Shown one piece after another: positions 41,390 through 50,087 of a stretch of 64,000 bases of DNA; the first letter of the stretch is position 1, and each line of letters begins with the position of its first letter. The stretch spans positions 434,001-498,000 of the forward strand of contig OY760938.1 of NCBI GenBank assembly GCA_963664255.1. The letters run 5' to 3'. The notes below the pieces were generated by a model. The model had not been told where the DNA came from. It searched no databases and was given only the letters and a program-made list of their open reading frames with translations. The position numbers were made by a program, and so were the translations under genes. Source of the stretch: G963663775 sp963664255 (GTDB lineage: Bacteria; Bacillota; Clostridia; Oscillospirales; Butyricicoccaceae).

Positions 41390-42448
41390 TTATTCGGTCT
41401 CGGATACGGTTGCAACATACCAACTGTCGATTTCGTGCGGCACCGGCAACGGTCTGGACGCAAGCTTTAGAAAGCGCATAGCAGGCTCTTTCTGAATCCA
41501 CGAATCTGCACCACGTGTTCCCATAATCGAACGGAATGCGTTTGTCATGGGGTCTGTGAAGGTCATAACGCCATAATAGGTAGAGTATTTTGCACGAGTG
41601 GACGCAAGCAGCACCTTGCCTTTTGGCACCATTGACTTTTCAGTCGGCGTATCGCTGCTCCAATCGTCGATATACCAAGCGTCATAGATATAAATATCAA
41701 CGCCTGGATCACGCAGCCTGCCGCAGTATGTAACATTTTCAAGGTCGTTGCGCTCCGGCTGAATCGACACGTCAAGGAAATTCCACTGATTGAAATATCC
41801 AAGTTCTTTGCAGCGATTCACAAAAGCCGCATATGCAGAACGCTCCATAATACAAATATCCGGCGTGCGGTAACCTTTTAGCATACACTGCACCGCCATG
41901 CCCTTCAGGTCTGCAACCGGGTCGGCCGTGCTGTCTGTTGCGTCCCATAGTACAGAGAGCGTTGCAGTATTTGTCATTTCAAAATCAACGGTATAATTGA
42001 CATCCTCACCAATTACATCAATCTTTCCATCAAACAATGCCTGTGCGCACATCACTTCTTCTCGGCGGCTGATTTGGTCATCAAAATCCACCAGCGTCTG
42101 CGCAAGCAGCTGCAAAGCACGTTCATCCGGAGACACGCCGCTGTTCATCAGCAGTTCGCCCGGCAAACGCTTCATCAAATCCTCAATATTCGTTACATCC
42201 TTGACCGAAACCAACGGCGTATCAAAGGTGTTGGTTGCATATCCGATTTTTTCAGCGACCGGTGCAACATTGCGCTCGGAAACAAACGGTGCAACACGGC
42301 GTTTGCCTTTGTAGAAATCCACTGCAATTTTGGTTGTTGGTTCCGGTTTGTCTACATTGAAAAACTTAGTTTTGAAAAAGCTGGCTTTTGGCGGCATCAC
42401 CCGCACCATAGCGTCCAGCTGCACTGTGGAAAACAAATCGATAGACAT
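41390..42448 (-). CDS. Major capsid protein, lambda gpE family
   Basis: A 352-residue HK97-fold capsid protein of the phage_cap_E type. PKASFFKTKFFNVDKPEPTTKIAVDFYKG, APFVSE and the RSAYAAFVN segment are typical. It follows the decoration protein by 18 bp as in lambda. Confidence 0.93.
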   Translation of the reverse strand: MSIDLFSTVQLDAMVRVMPPKASFFKTKFFNVDKPEPTTKIAVDFYKGKRRVAPFVSERNVAPVAEKIGYATNTFDTPLVSVKDVTNIEDLMKRLPGELLMNSGVSPDERALQLLAQTLVDFDDQISRREEVMCAQALFDGKIDVIGEDVNYTVDFEMTNTATLSVLWDATDSTADPVADLKGMAVQCMLKGYRTPDICIMERSAYAAFVNRCKELGYFNQWNFLDVSIQPERNDLENVTYCGRLRDPGVDIYIYDAWYIDDWSSDTPTEKSMVPKGKVLLASTRAKYSTYYGVMTFTDPMTNAFRSIMGTRGADSWIQKEPAMRFLKLASRPLPVPHEIDSWYVATVSETE

Positions 42449-42466
42449 ATTTTATTGCCCTCCTAT

Positions 42467-42829
42467 TTAGGAAATTGTGCCGCTCTGTACACCACGCAGG
42501 ATAATGCCGGATGCAGAAAGCGCATTTTTATTTGTTGTTGCATCTCCTGCAACATTTACCTTGTTTGCGTTGTAATAGCCTGCGCCATACCCCACCATGC
42601 TGGCGGTTGCAGCGTCTGTGGTCACATCTTCTGCTGAAATACGGTAGATGTTTCCGACAGCCGCCGCCGCTGTAGTCTTTGCAAATGTTTCTGCCGGAAC
42701 GCCGCTCGTTACCACGCATTCCAACAAATCCCCACGTACAACGCTCTGCGATGCTGCAAGCGTGATAGTGTCAACTGCATAGACTTCGCCTGCAATCAAA
42801 TCATCATAATTCAACACTTCCCTGGACAT
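42467..42829 (-). CDS. Head decoration protein, lambda gpD-like
   Basis: A 120-residue small beta protein, rich in Ala and Thr with GDLLECVVTSGVPAETFAKT. It stabilises the expanded capsid. Placed between protease/scaffold and capsid. Confidence 0.85.
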   Translation of the reverse strand: MSREVLNYDDLIAGEVYAVDTITLAASQSVVRGDLLECVVTSGVPAETFAKTTAAAAVGNIYRISAEDVTTDAATASMVGYGAGYYNANKVNVAGDATTNKNALSASGIILRGVQSGTIS

Positions 42830-42840
42830 TTTCCTTTACC

Positions 42841-43251
42841 TCACTTTCTTTTGAAGGTATCAAATACCTTTTTTGCCCTATTTTCCGCACTCACACGATT
42901 TTGCTGTTCCGTTGTAAGCGGCTGTGCATTCCCTGCATTCGGCACGCTGCCGACCCCGTTTGCAGTTTGCGCATCGCCTGCCAACGCATCCAACACCGCA
43001 GATGCACCCGCCTTGGTATCCGTCACCAAACCGCCTGCTTTGGCTGCCGCAAACAAAGCTTCCTTTGCATCGGTCGGCGTTTCGTATTTTGCCTTATTCA
43101 GCATTTCTGCGCTGACGGATGCCGCAATTTCATCCAGTTCCTGCATCCGCTTTCGTTCGGCCTGTCCCCCCTCCGTGCGTGCGGCATTTTCAATTTCGGC
43201 CACCAATTCCGGATATGCGCTTTTGAGTTCTTGTGCATTTTTGAAATTCAT
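42841..43251 (-). CDS. Nested scaffold protein made from an internal start (Nu3-like)
   Basis: GAAGGGAG lies 8 bp before an in-frame ATG at 43251 inside the protease gene. The resulting 136-residue product (MNFKNAQELKSAYPELVAEI onwards) is purely helical, Glu/Lys/Ala-rich, and ends KKVFDTFKRK. Lambda makes its scaffold Nu3 from the 3' part of gene C in just this way. Confidence 0.75.
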   Translation of the reverse strand: MNFKNAQELKSAYPELVAEIENAARTEGGQAERKRMQELDEIAASVSAEMLNKAKYETPTDAKEALFAAAKAGGLVTDTKAGASAVLDALAGDAQTANGVGSVPNAGNAQPLTTEQQNRVSAENRAKKVFDTFKRK

Positions 43252-43974
43252 TTTCTGTTCTCCCTTCGTTTTCTTCATGTTTTTCAAGGCTGCGGGTGCT
43301 CTATTGAACATTGCGGTGGGCATCAGCGCACCAGACAACCTTACCATGCTGTTTTCGATGTCCTCTGACACCTCAATTTTCGCAGGGGTGTCGATAATTG
43401 CATCAGCAAATCCCGCATCAATCGCATCTTGTGCAGTAAACCATGTTTCTGCATCCATCAACTTTGCAATTTCCTGCTCGCTCTGCCCCGTCCGCTCCAC
43501 ATATGCTGCCATAATACCGCGCTTCGTAGCTGCCAAGGCACCCCCCTTTTTGTCCATATCGCTCTCGGTGTAATATCCGCAAAGCGCACACATCGGATTA
43601 TGAATCATCATGTATCCGTTGATTGCCATTGCCACAGATTCGCAAGACAACGCTACGTTGACTGCTGCCGATGCACAAATGCCGTCAATCTGGCAGGTGA
43701 TTTTTGTTCCACTGTTACGAGCATCTTTGATTGCCTGTCCAATCGCAACGGCTTCAAACACATCTCCGCCACCGCTATTGATATGCAGTCTAATTTCCAG
43801 TGTCTGCACATTCGCCAATTCCTGCATGAAATCACTTGCAGTGACTTCCGTCCCTGCTTCACCCGTCCACCAATCAAATGATTTCTGTGCGGCAATATCA
43901 TCATAGATATACAAATCAGTGACCGTTTCACTTGTTTTGATGAAATTCCAATACTGCCCCTTAATCTTCTGCAT
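42841..43974 (-). CDS. ClpP-type prohead protease with C-terminal scaffold
   Basis: A 377-residue protein. Residues 20-215 form a ClpP/S49-type serine protease: INSGGGDVFEAVAIGQ, catalytic Ser in DGICASAAVNVAL, His in MMIHNPMC and an Asp near DAETWFTAQDAIDAGFAD. The C-terminal 136 residues are a helical Lys/Glu/Ala-rich scaffold with its own internal start. The start is ATG 43974, after GAAGGGGG; the frame to 44049 lies in the portal gene. It overlaps the portal gene by 14 bp. Confidence 0.9.
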   Translation of the reverse strand: MQKIKGQYWNFIKTSETVTDLYIYDDIAAQKSFDWWTGEAGTEVTASDFMQELANVQTLEIRLHINSGGGDVFEAVAIGQAIKDARNSGTKITCQIDGICASAAVNVALSCESVAMAINGYMMIHNPMCALCGYYTESDMDKKGGALAATKRGIMAAYVERTGQSEQEIAKLMDAETWFTAQDAIDAGFADAIIDTPAKIEVSEDIENSMVRLSGALMPTAMFNRAPAALKNMKKTKGEQKMNFKNAQELKSAYPELVAEIENAARTEGGQAERKRMQELDEIAASVSAEMLNKAKYETPTDAKEALFAAAKAGGLVTDTKAGASAVLDALAGDAQTANGVGSVPNAGNAQPLTTEQQNRVSAENRAKKVFDTFKRK

Positions 43975-45610
43975 CTGCTTTTCCCCCTTCTGGCGGTTCT
44001 TCTCCGTTTTCTCCCTGTTCCTGCATCTGGCTTCCCTGCGCATCGGCAAGCATCTGATTTTCTCGCTTCAGCTGCCTTACATTGCGCTTATAGTTGCCAC
44101 CGGTCAAACCAATGGTTTCCTCTTCCCGTGTCGAGAATCCTTCCTTAACACGTGTTGCTGCTGCATTGACTTCCTTCACGGGGTCGAGCATGCCTGGTGC
44201 CGGTCCGTTCCAATCTGCTGCACACCATGCTTTTCGGATGATTGGGTCATCCAAGAAACCGGGGGCTTCGATGCGTCCACGTGCCACAGCTTCCAACAGG
44301 AACTGTTCGTAAACCGGTTGGCAAAATTCTTTTGATAACCATTCCCGCCGTGCCCGAAACATTTTCCATGCTTCCAAGAGTGCGGCTCTCGATGCCGAAT
44401 AGGAGGAAGTGAACTTTTTCAGCAGTAATTCAGACGGAATTTCCAACGATGCACCAATGGAGCGAGAAACCGCATCCACAAACCCATCAAATGCAGTGTT
44501 AGGTCTCTTTGGGTCTGCAACTTCTACTTTTTCCCCCGGCATCAGCGTAACAACCGCACCATTTCCAAGCTGATATTCATTGTCATTTGTCTGCACCGAT
44601 TCTGCTCCGTTCGGCAGCCCTTCACCAAACGGAATATCTGTCGGCGCACCGTCACTCGTGATAAACACAGAAAACATTCCAGAAATGACCGCCGCCATCA
44701 GTTCTGCATCCTCATATCGCTTGAGCTGCTGCAATTCTTCGATGACCGGCGCAAGCATCGGCACACCCCTGCGCTGTTCCGCCCGCTCCGCTTCAAAGAT
44801 GTGCAGCACATTCGGCCGCCCTGTTTTCTCGCCCCATGCGGGTATGCGTGTCCACTCTGGTGCGGTGAAATCATATCCAGTCATGGCATATGGATATTGA
44901 TTGCATACCCAGTAAGCAACTGTCGCCCCACCAGCATCAATCTCCACGCCGCTGTAAATCTGATTTCCGTTGTCCCGATTCTTGCCCCAGAATGGATTGT
45001 TTGCACCGCCCATTGGCAGAGAAAAAGAATATGGCGTACAGATGCGGTCTGATTCTATAATTTGCAGGCGCAGTGCATACGGCATATATGGCTTTGCCTT
45101 ATCAAATTTGAGCAGACAAAATCCATCTCCGTTTAGCAACTGCCCCATCAGCACCAAGCCTTGCATCTCATAAAAATTATTGAGCCGCATTGCATCGCAT
45201 TGGCGCGTATCTGCCCACAGTGCAAACTCCCGCTCGATTTGTCCCTCCCACGCATCCGCTTCATCCTCTGACAACCCTAAAACATCAGTATCGATACGGC
45301 TTTTCAGCTTTAACCCACTGCCGACCACATTTGTTTTGGTGGTCTTGATGGCGGAGGTTGCAATCGGTGCAACCATGTACAGCACACGGGAACGATTCAC
45401 AAGCGTGCGTAGATTTGCATCAATGTCCAACTGCGGGGATGCGGAATAGTCGGTCATGCCTTTTAGCGATTTCTTGACATGGCTTGCCCCGCCTGCGGAA
45501 TATCCTGTATTTTGCATCCGTTCAACCGTTTCCAACTTCATTCTGGCTTCCATGCGCTTTAGGGCGGCTCGTGGTGCAGCCGCACGAATCACCCCGTCTA
45601 AGACATTCAA
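43961..45610 (-). CDS. Portal protein, lambda gpB family
   Basis: A 549-residue portal protein forming the DNA channel of the head. SRVLYMVAPIATSAIKTTKTNVVGSGLKLKSRI and KKFTSSYSASRAALLEAWKMFRARREWL are classic lambda-portal segments. GVPMLAPVIEELQQLKRYEDAEL is the wing/stem region. The end is acidic and disordered. Confidence 0.94.
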   Translation of the reverse strand: MNVLDGVIRAAAPRAALKRMEARMKLETVERMQNTGYSAGGASHVKKSLKGMTDYSASPQLDIDANLRTLVNRSRVLYMVAPIATSAIKTTKTNVVGSGLKLKSRIDTDVLGLSEDEADAWEGQIEREFALWADTRQCDAMRLNNFYEMQGLVLMGQLLNGDGFCLLKFDKAKPYMPYALRLQIIESDRICTPYSFSLPMGGANNPFWGKNRDNGNQIYSGVEIDAGGATVAYWVCNQYPYAMTGYDFTAPEWTRIPAWGEKTGRPNVLHIFEAERAEQRRGVPMLAPVIEELQQLKRYEDAELMAAVISGMFSVFITSDGAPTDIPFGEGLPNGAESVQTNDNEYQLGNGAVVTLMPGEKVEVADPKRPNTAFDGFVDAVSRSIGASLEIPSELLLKKFTSSYSASRAALLEAWKMFRARREWLSKEFCQPVYEQFLLEAVARGRIEAPGFLDDPIIRKAWCAADWNGPAPGMLDPVKEVNAAATRVKEGFSTREEETIGLTGGNYKRNVRQLKRENQMLADAQGSQMQEQGENGEEPPEGGKADAED

Positions 45611-45624
45611 TTCACATCACCCCT

Positions 45625-45861
45625 TTAAAAATCACGTGGCACGATTCCAAAAACCTTGTTCCTGCCCCTGTCAGCGGCTGCTGATTCCTCCGCATCTACT
45701 TGTTGCTCTAGCTGCTGAATCATCGTCCGAACCTCGTGCAAGCTGCCGCGTGTCAATTCTCTTGTGCCAATTCGATAGGATTGGGCACCCCCCAAAATCG
45801 CAGATTCTGCGGCGTAGTATTCCTCTAGCCGTCGCTTGCAGTTTTCTAACCTTGTACTCAT
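45625..45861 (-). CDS. Head-tail joining protein, gpW/DUF6148-like
   Basis: A 78-residue helical protein in the lambda gpW slot between TerL and the portal. RLEEYYAAESAILGGAQSYRIGTRELTRGSL and a second helix match gpW/DUF6148 proteins. It probably completes the head before tail joining. Confidence 0.78.
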   Translation of the reverse strand: MSTRLENCKRRLEEYYAAESAILGGAQSYRIGTRELTRGSLHEVRTMIQQLEQQVDAEESAAADRGRNKVFGIVPRDF

Positions 45862-45869
45862 GCTTCACC

Positions 45870-47720
45870 TCACCATATTTCTACACCCTGTGACCGCTTT
45901 TTTTTGACTGGCGGCGGCGCAGTGATTGGCTTTTCTTCTCCTGCTATACGCCGCTTTTCCATCATTTGCAGATTTGGATTCATAATTTCCAATGCAGCTG
46001 TTGCATAGTTCCGAATATCAAATGGTTCATTTCTTGCGTGTTCACTGCGCTTGACCCATTTGATACTAGTCTTGCCGCCATCTGTGCGGATAACTCTATG
46101 CTCTGCTGTCAATCCCTCAAAATAGGTTTGGTCATATCCCCTATCTTGCTCCATCGGAAACACGCAATATCCCGGATGGTCTTGAAATGCTACATTCAAC
46201 CTTGATGCAATGGTGTCTTTGCCGACATCTACCCCAATCGTAAATAGCCATACCCCGCCTTTGTTGCGCTGGCTCGGACGCTGTACGAATGGTATGCCAC
46301 TGCCGCCACGCCCTTTAATCGCCCACACGCGTTTTGCTTCCCTTGCCCTGCAATATGCATATACTTCGGTCGTGTAACTTCCGCCGCTGTCTACACACGA
46401 TGTCATGATTTGCAGCTTCTGTCCGTCTTCCCGCTGATATTCCGCAAACAAAACATCATCCAGTGCTGTCCATGGTTCCATCTGCCCAGGGTCACCCATA
46501 ATCACACCATATTGAATGCCCCATGACCTTTTTTCTGCGCCCCATCCGACAATCTCATATTCCAATCGGTTGCCCTGCACATCGACTGCCGCCGTGAGCA
46601 CAAGCACTTCGCTTGGTATCTTGCAGTTATACATTTGACGCCGTTTTAATAACAGTTCGTCCATGTTGAGTTCGCCTTGCTCTTCCCACGACAATCCAAG
46701 TGCCGTATTGTGCCAAACCTTCATGGCATTTCTGCCGTCATGTTTCGCCGTCAAAAAATCCTCAACAATTTCTCCCCAATGCTTCCAAGGGGATGCCAGT
46801 TCATTGAGATGAAACCCCCGCCATTTTTTCTTGTCGGGATTCTTTGCTTTCCATCGAATCGGCTGCCGCTTCCATGTTGTTTCCCGCTCGATGCAGCCGC
46901 ATTCCCTGCATTCGTACCCAATCACTTGCGCTTCATTGCTTCCGCTTTCATGCTCAAATTTCAACTGCTCCCATTGATACGGCTGAAATGCGCCGCAATT
47001 TGGGCACTTTACTTCTAATTCCTCCGCAGTCGAGTTTTCAAAATCCTTATCAATACGGGAAATGCCTTTGACCGTCGGCGTGGATACTTCAATAATTTTG
47101 CGATTCCAAAAGGTCGTGGTTCGCTTAACCGCCAGTGCAACTGGGTCACCCTCTTTCCCAGCAGATGCAGGGAATCTATCAACTTCATCCAACAGCAAAA
47201 TGCGAATGGGTCGAGAAGCCAACTTTGACGGCGCATTTGCACCGACAAGCGTAATATGACCACCCGGAAATGATTTGTGCAGGGTTGTGTTTCCCGAACT
47301 CTTCACCTTTGGGTCTGCAACCTTTTCCGCCAGCACTGGGCAATCACGTATCATCGGCGCAATACGATCCTTGGATATGGACTCCGCATCTGCTTCTGTT
47401 GGCATGACATACATAATCGGTGCTGGGTCATAGTCGATATAATACCCAAGCGCATTAAGCAGCACTTCTGTCTTTCCTACTTGCGCAGAGGACTTTATCA
47501 CCACCCTCTCAACACGTGAATCCCCGATGGCATCCATGATTTCACGCTGATATGGTGCGCGTTCTGTGCGCCAACGCCCTTGCTCAGCAGAAGCTTCTGG
47601 AGAAAGCACACGGTTTTCGTCTGCCCACTCGCTGACTGTCATGTCCGGTGGCGTGGAAAAAGCTTTCATCAAAGCAGCAAACAGCCGCACTGTTCTGCGG
47701 CGTTCAGTCCTCCGATTCAT
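45870..47720 (-). CDS. Terminase large subunit, lambda gpA family
   Basis: A 616-residue packaging motor. The ATPase half has a Walker A-like SAQVGKTE near residue 80 and a Walker B ILLLDEVDRFP. A cysteine cluster (CPNCGAF...CRECGC) lies near 265-300. The nuclease half has TAAVDVQGNRLEYE and a later CVDSGGSYT. The start is ATG 47720, preceded by a GAGGG site at the end of the small subunit gene, with 17 bp overlap; an earlier ATG at 47744 has no site. A gpA-type enzyme implies cos-type ends. Confidence 0.93.
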   Translation of the reverse strand: MNRRTERRRTVRLFAALMKAFSTPPDMTVSEWADENRVLSPEASAEQGRWRTERAPYQREIMDAIGDSRVERVVIKSSAQVGKTEVLLNALGYYIDYDPAPIMYVMPTEADAESISKDRIAPMIRDCPVLAEKVADPKVKSSGNTTLHKSFPGGHITLVGANAPSKLASRPIRILLLDEVDRFPASAGKEGDPVALAVKRTTTFWNRKIIEVSTPTVKGISRIDKDFENSTAEELEVKCPNCGAFQPYQWEQLKFEHESGSNEAQVIGYECRECGCIERETTWKRQPIRWKAKNPDKKKWRGFHLNELASPWKHWGEIVEDFLTAKHDGRNAMKVWHNTALGLSWEEQGELNMDELLLKRRQMYNCKIPSEVLVLTAAVDVQGNRLEYEIVGWGAEKRSWGIQYGVIMGDPGQMEPWTALDDVLFAEYQREDGQKLQIMTSCVDSGGSYTTEVYAYCRAREAKRVWAIKGRGGSGIPFVQRPSQRNKGGVWLFTIGVDVGKDTIASRLNVAFQDHPGYCVFPMEQDRGYDQTYFEGLTAEHRVIRTDGGKTSIKWVKRSEHARNEPFDIRNYATAALEIMNPNLQMMEKRRIAGEEKPITAPPPVKKKRSQGVEIW

Positions 47721-48222
47721 CTTCCTCACCCTCTTCCGAATCATCTTCTAGCGGAGCTGTATCTGCATAGTCCGTTGGGTCATAGCTCGCAACTTCATTT
47801 AAAGCTTCTGTGATTTCTCTTACCAGCAGCTTTTGAATCTCTGGAATGTCCTCAATCCCAACAATTTGCGGTGCCGTTTTTATGGGTATACTCAGCAGCT
47901 TCGATTTGACCGCTGCGGCCATGTTTGTCCATATGCGTTCCACGTCATCTGCTTTGTGCAATTTTCCCTCCATGTGCCGCACCACCAGTTCCGTTTTGCG
48001 CATCTTCAATTCTTCGTGTTCCGTCTTGACCTGCTCCAAGCTTTTTTCCACATTGCTTGTCTTTGAGCAAGAAATTTTCCATTCGATATAGTTTTGAATT
48101 GTAATGCCCAAATCATAAATGCCGTGTTTCACTCGCACAGCAATTCCGTTTTTCGCTAAATCCCGAATTGCCCGCTGTGTCACGCCCAAGCATTCAGAAA
48201 GCGTTTGTGAACTTACCTCCAC
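47704..48222 (-). CDS. Terminase small subunit, Nu1-like
   Basis: A 172-residue DNA-binding subunit. SQTLSECLGVTQRAIRDLAKNG is the winged helix-turn-helix of Nu1-type proteins; a helical middle and an acidic tail (DDSEEGEEDESED) follow. It starts at GTG 48222, which has GGGAGG 7 bp upstream; the frame extends to 48306 without a good site. It recognises the cos region of the phage DNA in this family. Confidence 0.82.
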   Translation of the reverse strand: MEVSSQTLSECLGVTQRAIRDLAKNGIAVRVKHGIYDLGITIQNYIEWKISCSKTSNVEKSLEQVKTEHEELKMRKTELVVRHMEGKLHKADDVERIWTNMAAAVKSKLLSIPIKTAPQIVGIEDIPEIQKLLVREITEALNEVASYDPTDYADTAPLEDDSEEGEEDESED

Positions 48223-48413
48223 TGCCTCACCTCCCAGCTTTGAAACGGAAACGGAAGTCCCACTTTTTTTGTCATAAATCTGGCGATTTCTTGCGGGTCG
48301 TAGCAACCACTCCGGACATTTTCGCCCACAGTACCTACTCCCTCTCGGCAGTTCATTTCATCGATTTTTCGACAGATTTTCGTCATGTTTTTATCTTTAT
48401 TTCCTACTGTCAT
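48213..48413 (-). CDS. Possible small protein upstream of terminase
   Basis: A 66-codon frame (MTVGNKDKNMTKICRKIDEM onwards) whose stop overlaps the terminase small subunit start by 10 bp, as in a coupled pair. No ribosome site precedes its ATG and I recognise no family. It may be chance or the 5' untranslated/cos-containing region. Confidence 0.35.
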   Translation of the reverse strand: MTVGNKDKNMTKICRKIDEMNCREGVGTVGENVRSGCYDPQEIARFMTKKVGLPFPFQSWEVRQWR

Positions 48414-48443
48414 TTAGGAGTATCCAGACCAAACAGAACAGTG

Positions 48444-48662
48444 TCATTCCACACCTTTGCTAGTCATGCGTTTTGCTAAGGCAATAATGCGGGTCGCTTC
48501 CTGTTTTGTCATGCCTTTACCGTATATGTTTTCTATTGCATTGATAAGCTCTGCACCGTACCCCTCGTGTTGTCCTATCGGAAGTGGTGCGGGCGGTATC
48601 TTGAAATGCGGGGGCGGTGCTCCACTCTCATGCGCCCGCCCTCGTTTCGTCCATATGCTCAT
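48444..48662 (-). CDS. Small phage protein of unknown function
   Basis: A 72-residue protein with a Pro-rich N-terminal part (SGAPPPHFKIPPAPLPIGQHEG) and a helical end (MTKQEATRIIALAKRM). ATG 48662 follows AGGCGGTGA; the frame to 48695 has no site. It is the first gene of the late leftward block and lies tail-to-back with hicA's promoter region. Confidence 0.6.
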   Translation of the reverse strand: MSIWTKRGRAHESGAPPPHFKIPPAPLPIGQHEGYGAELINAIENIYGKGMTKQEATRIIALAKRMTSKGVE

Positions 48663-48757
48663 GATTTCACCGCCTTTCGGGCAAAGCAAAAGCATCCACG
48701 TTTATCGCAGATGCTTGAATTTATTTGAATATTTTAGAATTATTTTCTTCATACCTC

Positions 48758-48786
48758 TTGACTACACGTGTTATACGCGTTATTCT
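48758..48786 (+). promoter_or_regulatory. hicAB promoter with palindromic operator elements
   Basis: TTGACT (48758-48763), 17 bp, TATTCT (48781-48786). The spacer holds two palindromes, ACACGTGT (48764-48771) and ACGCGT (48775-48780). They are natural candidates for autoregulation by HicB. Confidence 0.65.
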
Positions 48787-48813
48787 GTAATCACAGTAAA
48801 GGAAGTGATGAAT

Positions 48814-49002
48814 ATGCCAATGACACCGAAGGAAATGGTAAAGCTACTTGAATCAAACGGTTTTGAATACATAAGATCGAATGGCTCACATCGTTTCTAT
48901 CGGAACTCCGAAACTGGCAAAACTACCACAGTCCCTTTTCACAATAAAACACTTAAACAGGGAACTGAAAAGAGCATCCTAAAGCAAGCGGGGCTGAAAT
49001 AA
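48814..49002 (+). CDS. hicA: HicA-type toxin (mRNA interferase)
   Basis: A 62-residue dsRBD-like toxin: MTPKEMVKLLESNGFEYIRS and the catalytic GSHRFYRN histidine, then TTTVPFHNKTLKQGTEKSIL with the second conserved His. AAGGAAG lies 8 bp before ATG 48814 (another ATG two codons up is closer to the site). It cleaves mRNA and is neutralised by the next gene. The pair reads against the phage late operon, as an independent moron. Confidence 0.9.
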   Translation: MPMTPKEMVKLLESNGFEYIRSNGSHRFYRNSETGKTTTVPFHNKTLKQGTEKSILKQAGLK

Positions 49003-49042
49003 GCCCCGCAGTTCCCAAGATTAAATACAGGAGGTTTGCTTT

Positions 49043-49429
49043 ATGAACAAAATCTTTTATCCCGCAATCTTTCATCCGGAAGAAGTTGGCTACTCCGTTT
49101 CTGTGCCAGATATTGATGGCTGTTTCTCTGAAGGTGATACTTTAGAAGAAGCAATGGATATGATTTCGGACGCTATTGGACTTTGCCTTGAAGATTGTTC
49201 AGGTCAATTTCCATCACCTTCAAATCCTACGAACATCCAACATGACGCAGGTGACTTTGTGACCCTCATTGCTTTTGATATGCTATTGTATCGCAAAAAG
49301 CATGACACAAAAGCAGTCAAGAAGACACTCACCATTCCTTCTTGGTTGAATACCGTAGCTGAAGAACAGCATCTAAACTTCTCAGGTATTTTGCAGGAAG
49401 CCCTGAAAGAACACCTGCATATCAACTAA
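49043..49429 (+). CDS. hicB: HicB-type antitoxin
   Basis: A 128-residue antitoxin with the HicB partial RNase H-like fold: YPAIFHPEEVGYSVSVPDIDGCFSEGDTLEEA. The C-terminal DNA-binding part looks like a ribbon-helix-helix (LTIPSWLNTVAEEQHLNFSGILQEALKEHL). AGGAGG lies 8 bp before the ATG. It binds HicA and represses their shared promoter in this family. Confidence 0.92.
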   Translation: MNKIFYPAIFHPEEVGYSVSVPDIDGCFSEGDTLEEAMDMISDAIGLCLEDCSGQFPSPSNPTNIQHDAGDFVTLIAFDMLLYRKKHDTKAVKKTLTIPSWLNTVAEEQHLNFSGILQEALKEHLHIN

Positions 49430-49433
49430 GAAA

Positions 49434-49459
49434 GAAGCCGGGGAATAATCCTCGGCTTC
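49434..49459 (+). terminator. Hairpin after hicB
   Basis: GAAGCCG.GG/CC.CGGCTTC around AATAAT, 4 bp beyond the hicB stop. No strong T-run on either side, so termination may be partial. Confidence 0.5.
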
Positions 49460-49467
49460 TAGCCGTT

Positions 49468-49863
49468 TCAATACTTTTCTTTTACGGATTCTACTGTAAT
49501 GTTGTTGAAATCAACACTGGTATAATTATATGGGTCACCCGGCGTTATTCCCCTCGGTCGTGAATCAAACTGGATACGGATTTCAATTTGATTCATATTT
49601 TTTGAATCCGTATCTACGAACTGCGCCTTTATAACTCCTTCACGGCTTAACGGTTTATCAGGTGTTGCCGGAATATAGTTCGCTGATGGATTATATAGGT
49701 ATGCGTTCAAAACCAATAAGCTTTTAGGTTTTAATCCGTAATTCACCAAATCCAGAAGCTTGTTTTCTTCACTGCGTGGTAATTCAAATGTTCCAATCCC
49801 TAGAAGTTCATGCGATTCTGCATCATATAGTTCTATGGTAGGGTCTATAATTCTCGTGTACAT
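49468..49863 (-). CDS. Protein of unknown function (likely moron)
   Basis: A 131-residue, mostly beta-rich protein (IDPTIELYDAESHELLGIGTFELP, YTSVDFNNITVESVKEKY) not recognised. ATG 49863 has GAGGAGGGGG just upstream. It is isolated: hicB converges on it from the left and a 19-bp perfect hairpin (49910-49953) lies upstream. A TATAAT-like box lies just before its ribosome site, so it may be expressed on its own in the lysogen. Confidence 0.55.
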   Translation of the reverse strand: MYTRIIDPTIELYDAESHELLGIGTFELPRSEENKLLDLVNYGLKPKSLLVLNAYLYNPSANYIPATPDKPLSREGVIKAQFVDTDSKNMNQIEIRIQFDSRPRGITPGDPYNYTSVDFNNITVESVKEKY

Positions 49864-49909
49864 CGAACCCCCTCCTCTTCTTTCATTATATTCCATTCCA
49901 AATGAAGAT

Positions 49910-49953
49910 GCATTAAGAAAGCAGCCTTTTTCCGAAGGCTGCTTTCTTAATGC
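49910..49953. terminator. 19-bp perfect hairpin, bidirectional terminator
   Basis: The left arm 49910-49928 and right arm AAGGCTGCTTTCTTAATGC (49935-49953) pair without a mismatch around a 6-nt loop, with T-rich stretches on both strands. It separates the middle region (ArpU, ParA/B) from the 49468 gene. Confidence 0.75.
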
Positions 49954-50087
49954 TATAGGTGCGGTGTATCAAGCCGCATTCTTTGAGAGGGTTTTCAATG
50001 AATCAAAACCATTTATGTGATTGACCCAAATATCACGATACAAGCATATCATGGAAAACAGCAAAAGTCATCCGCATTTTGTCCGCA

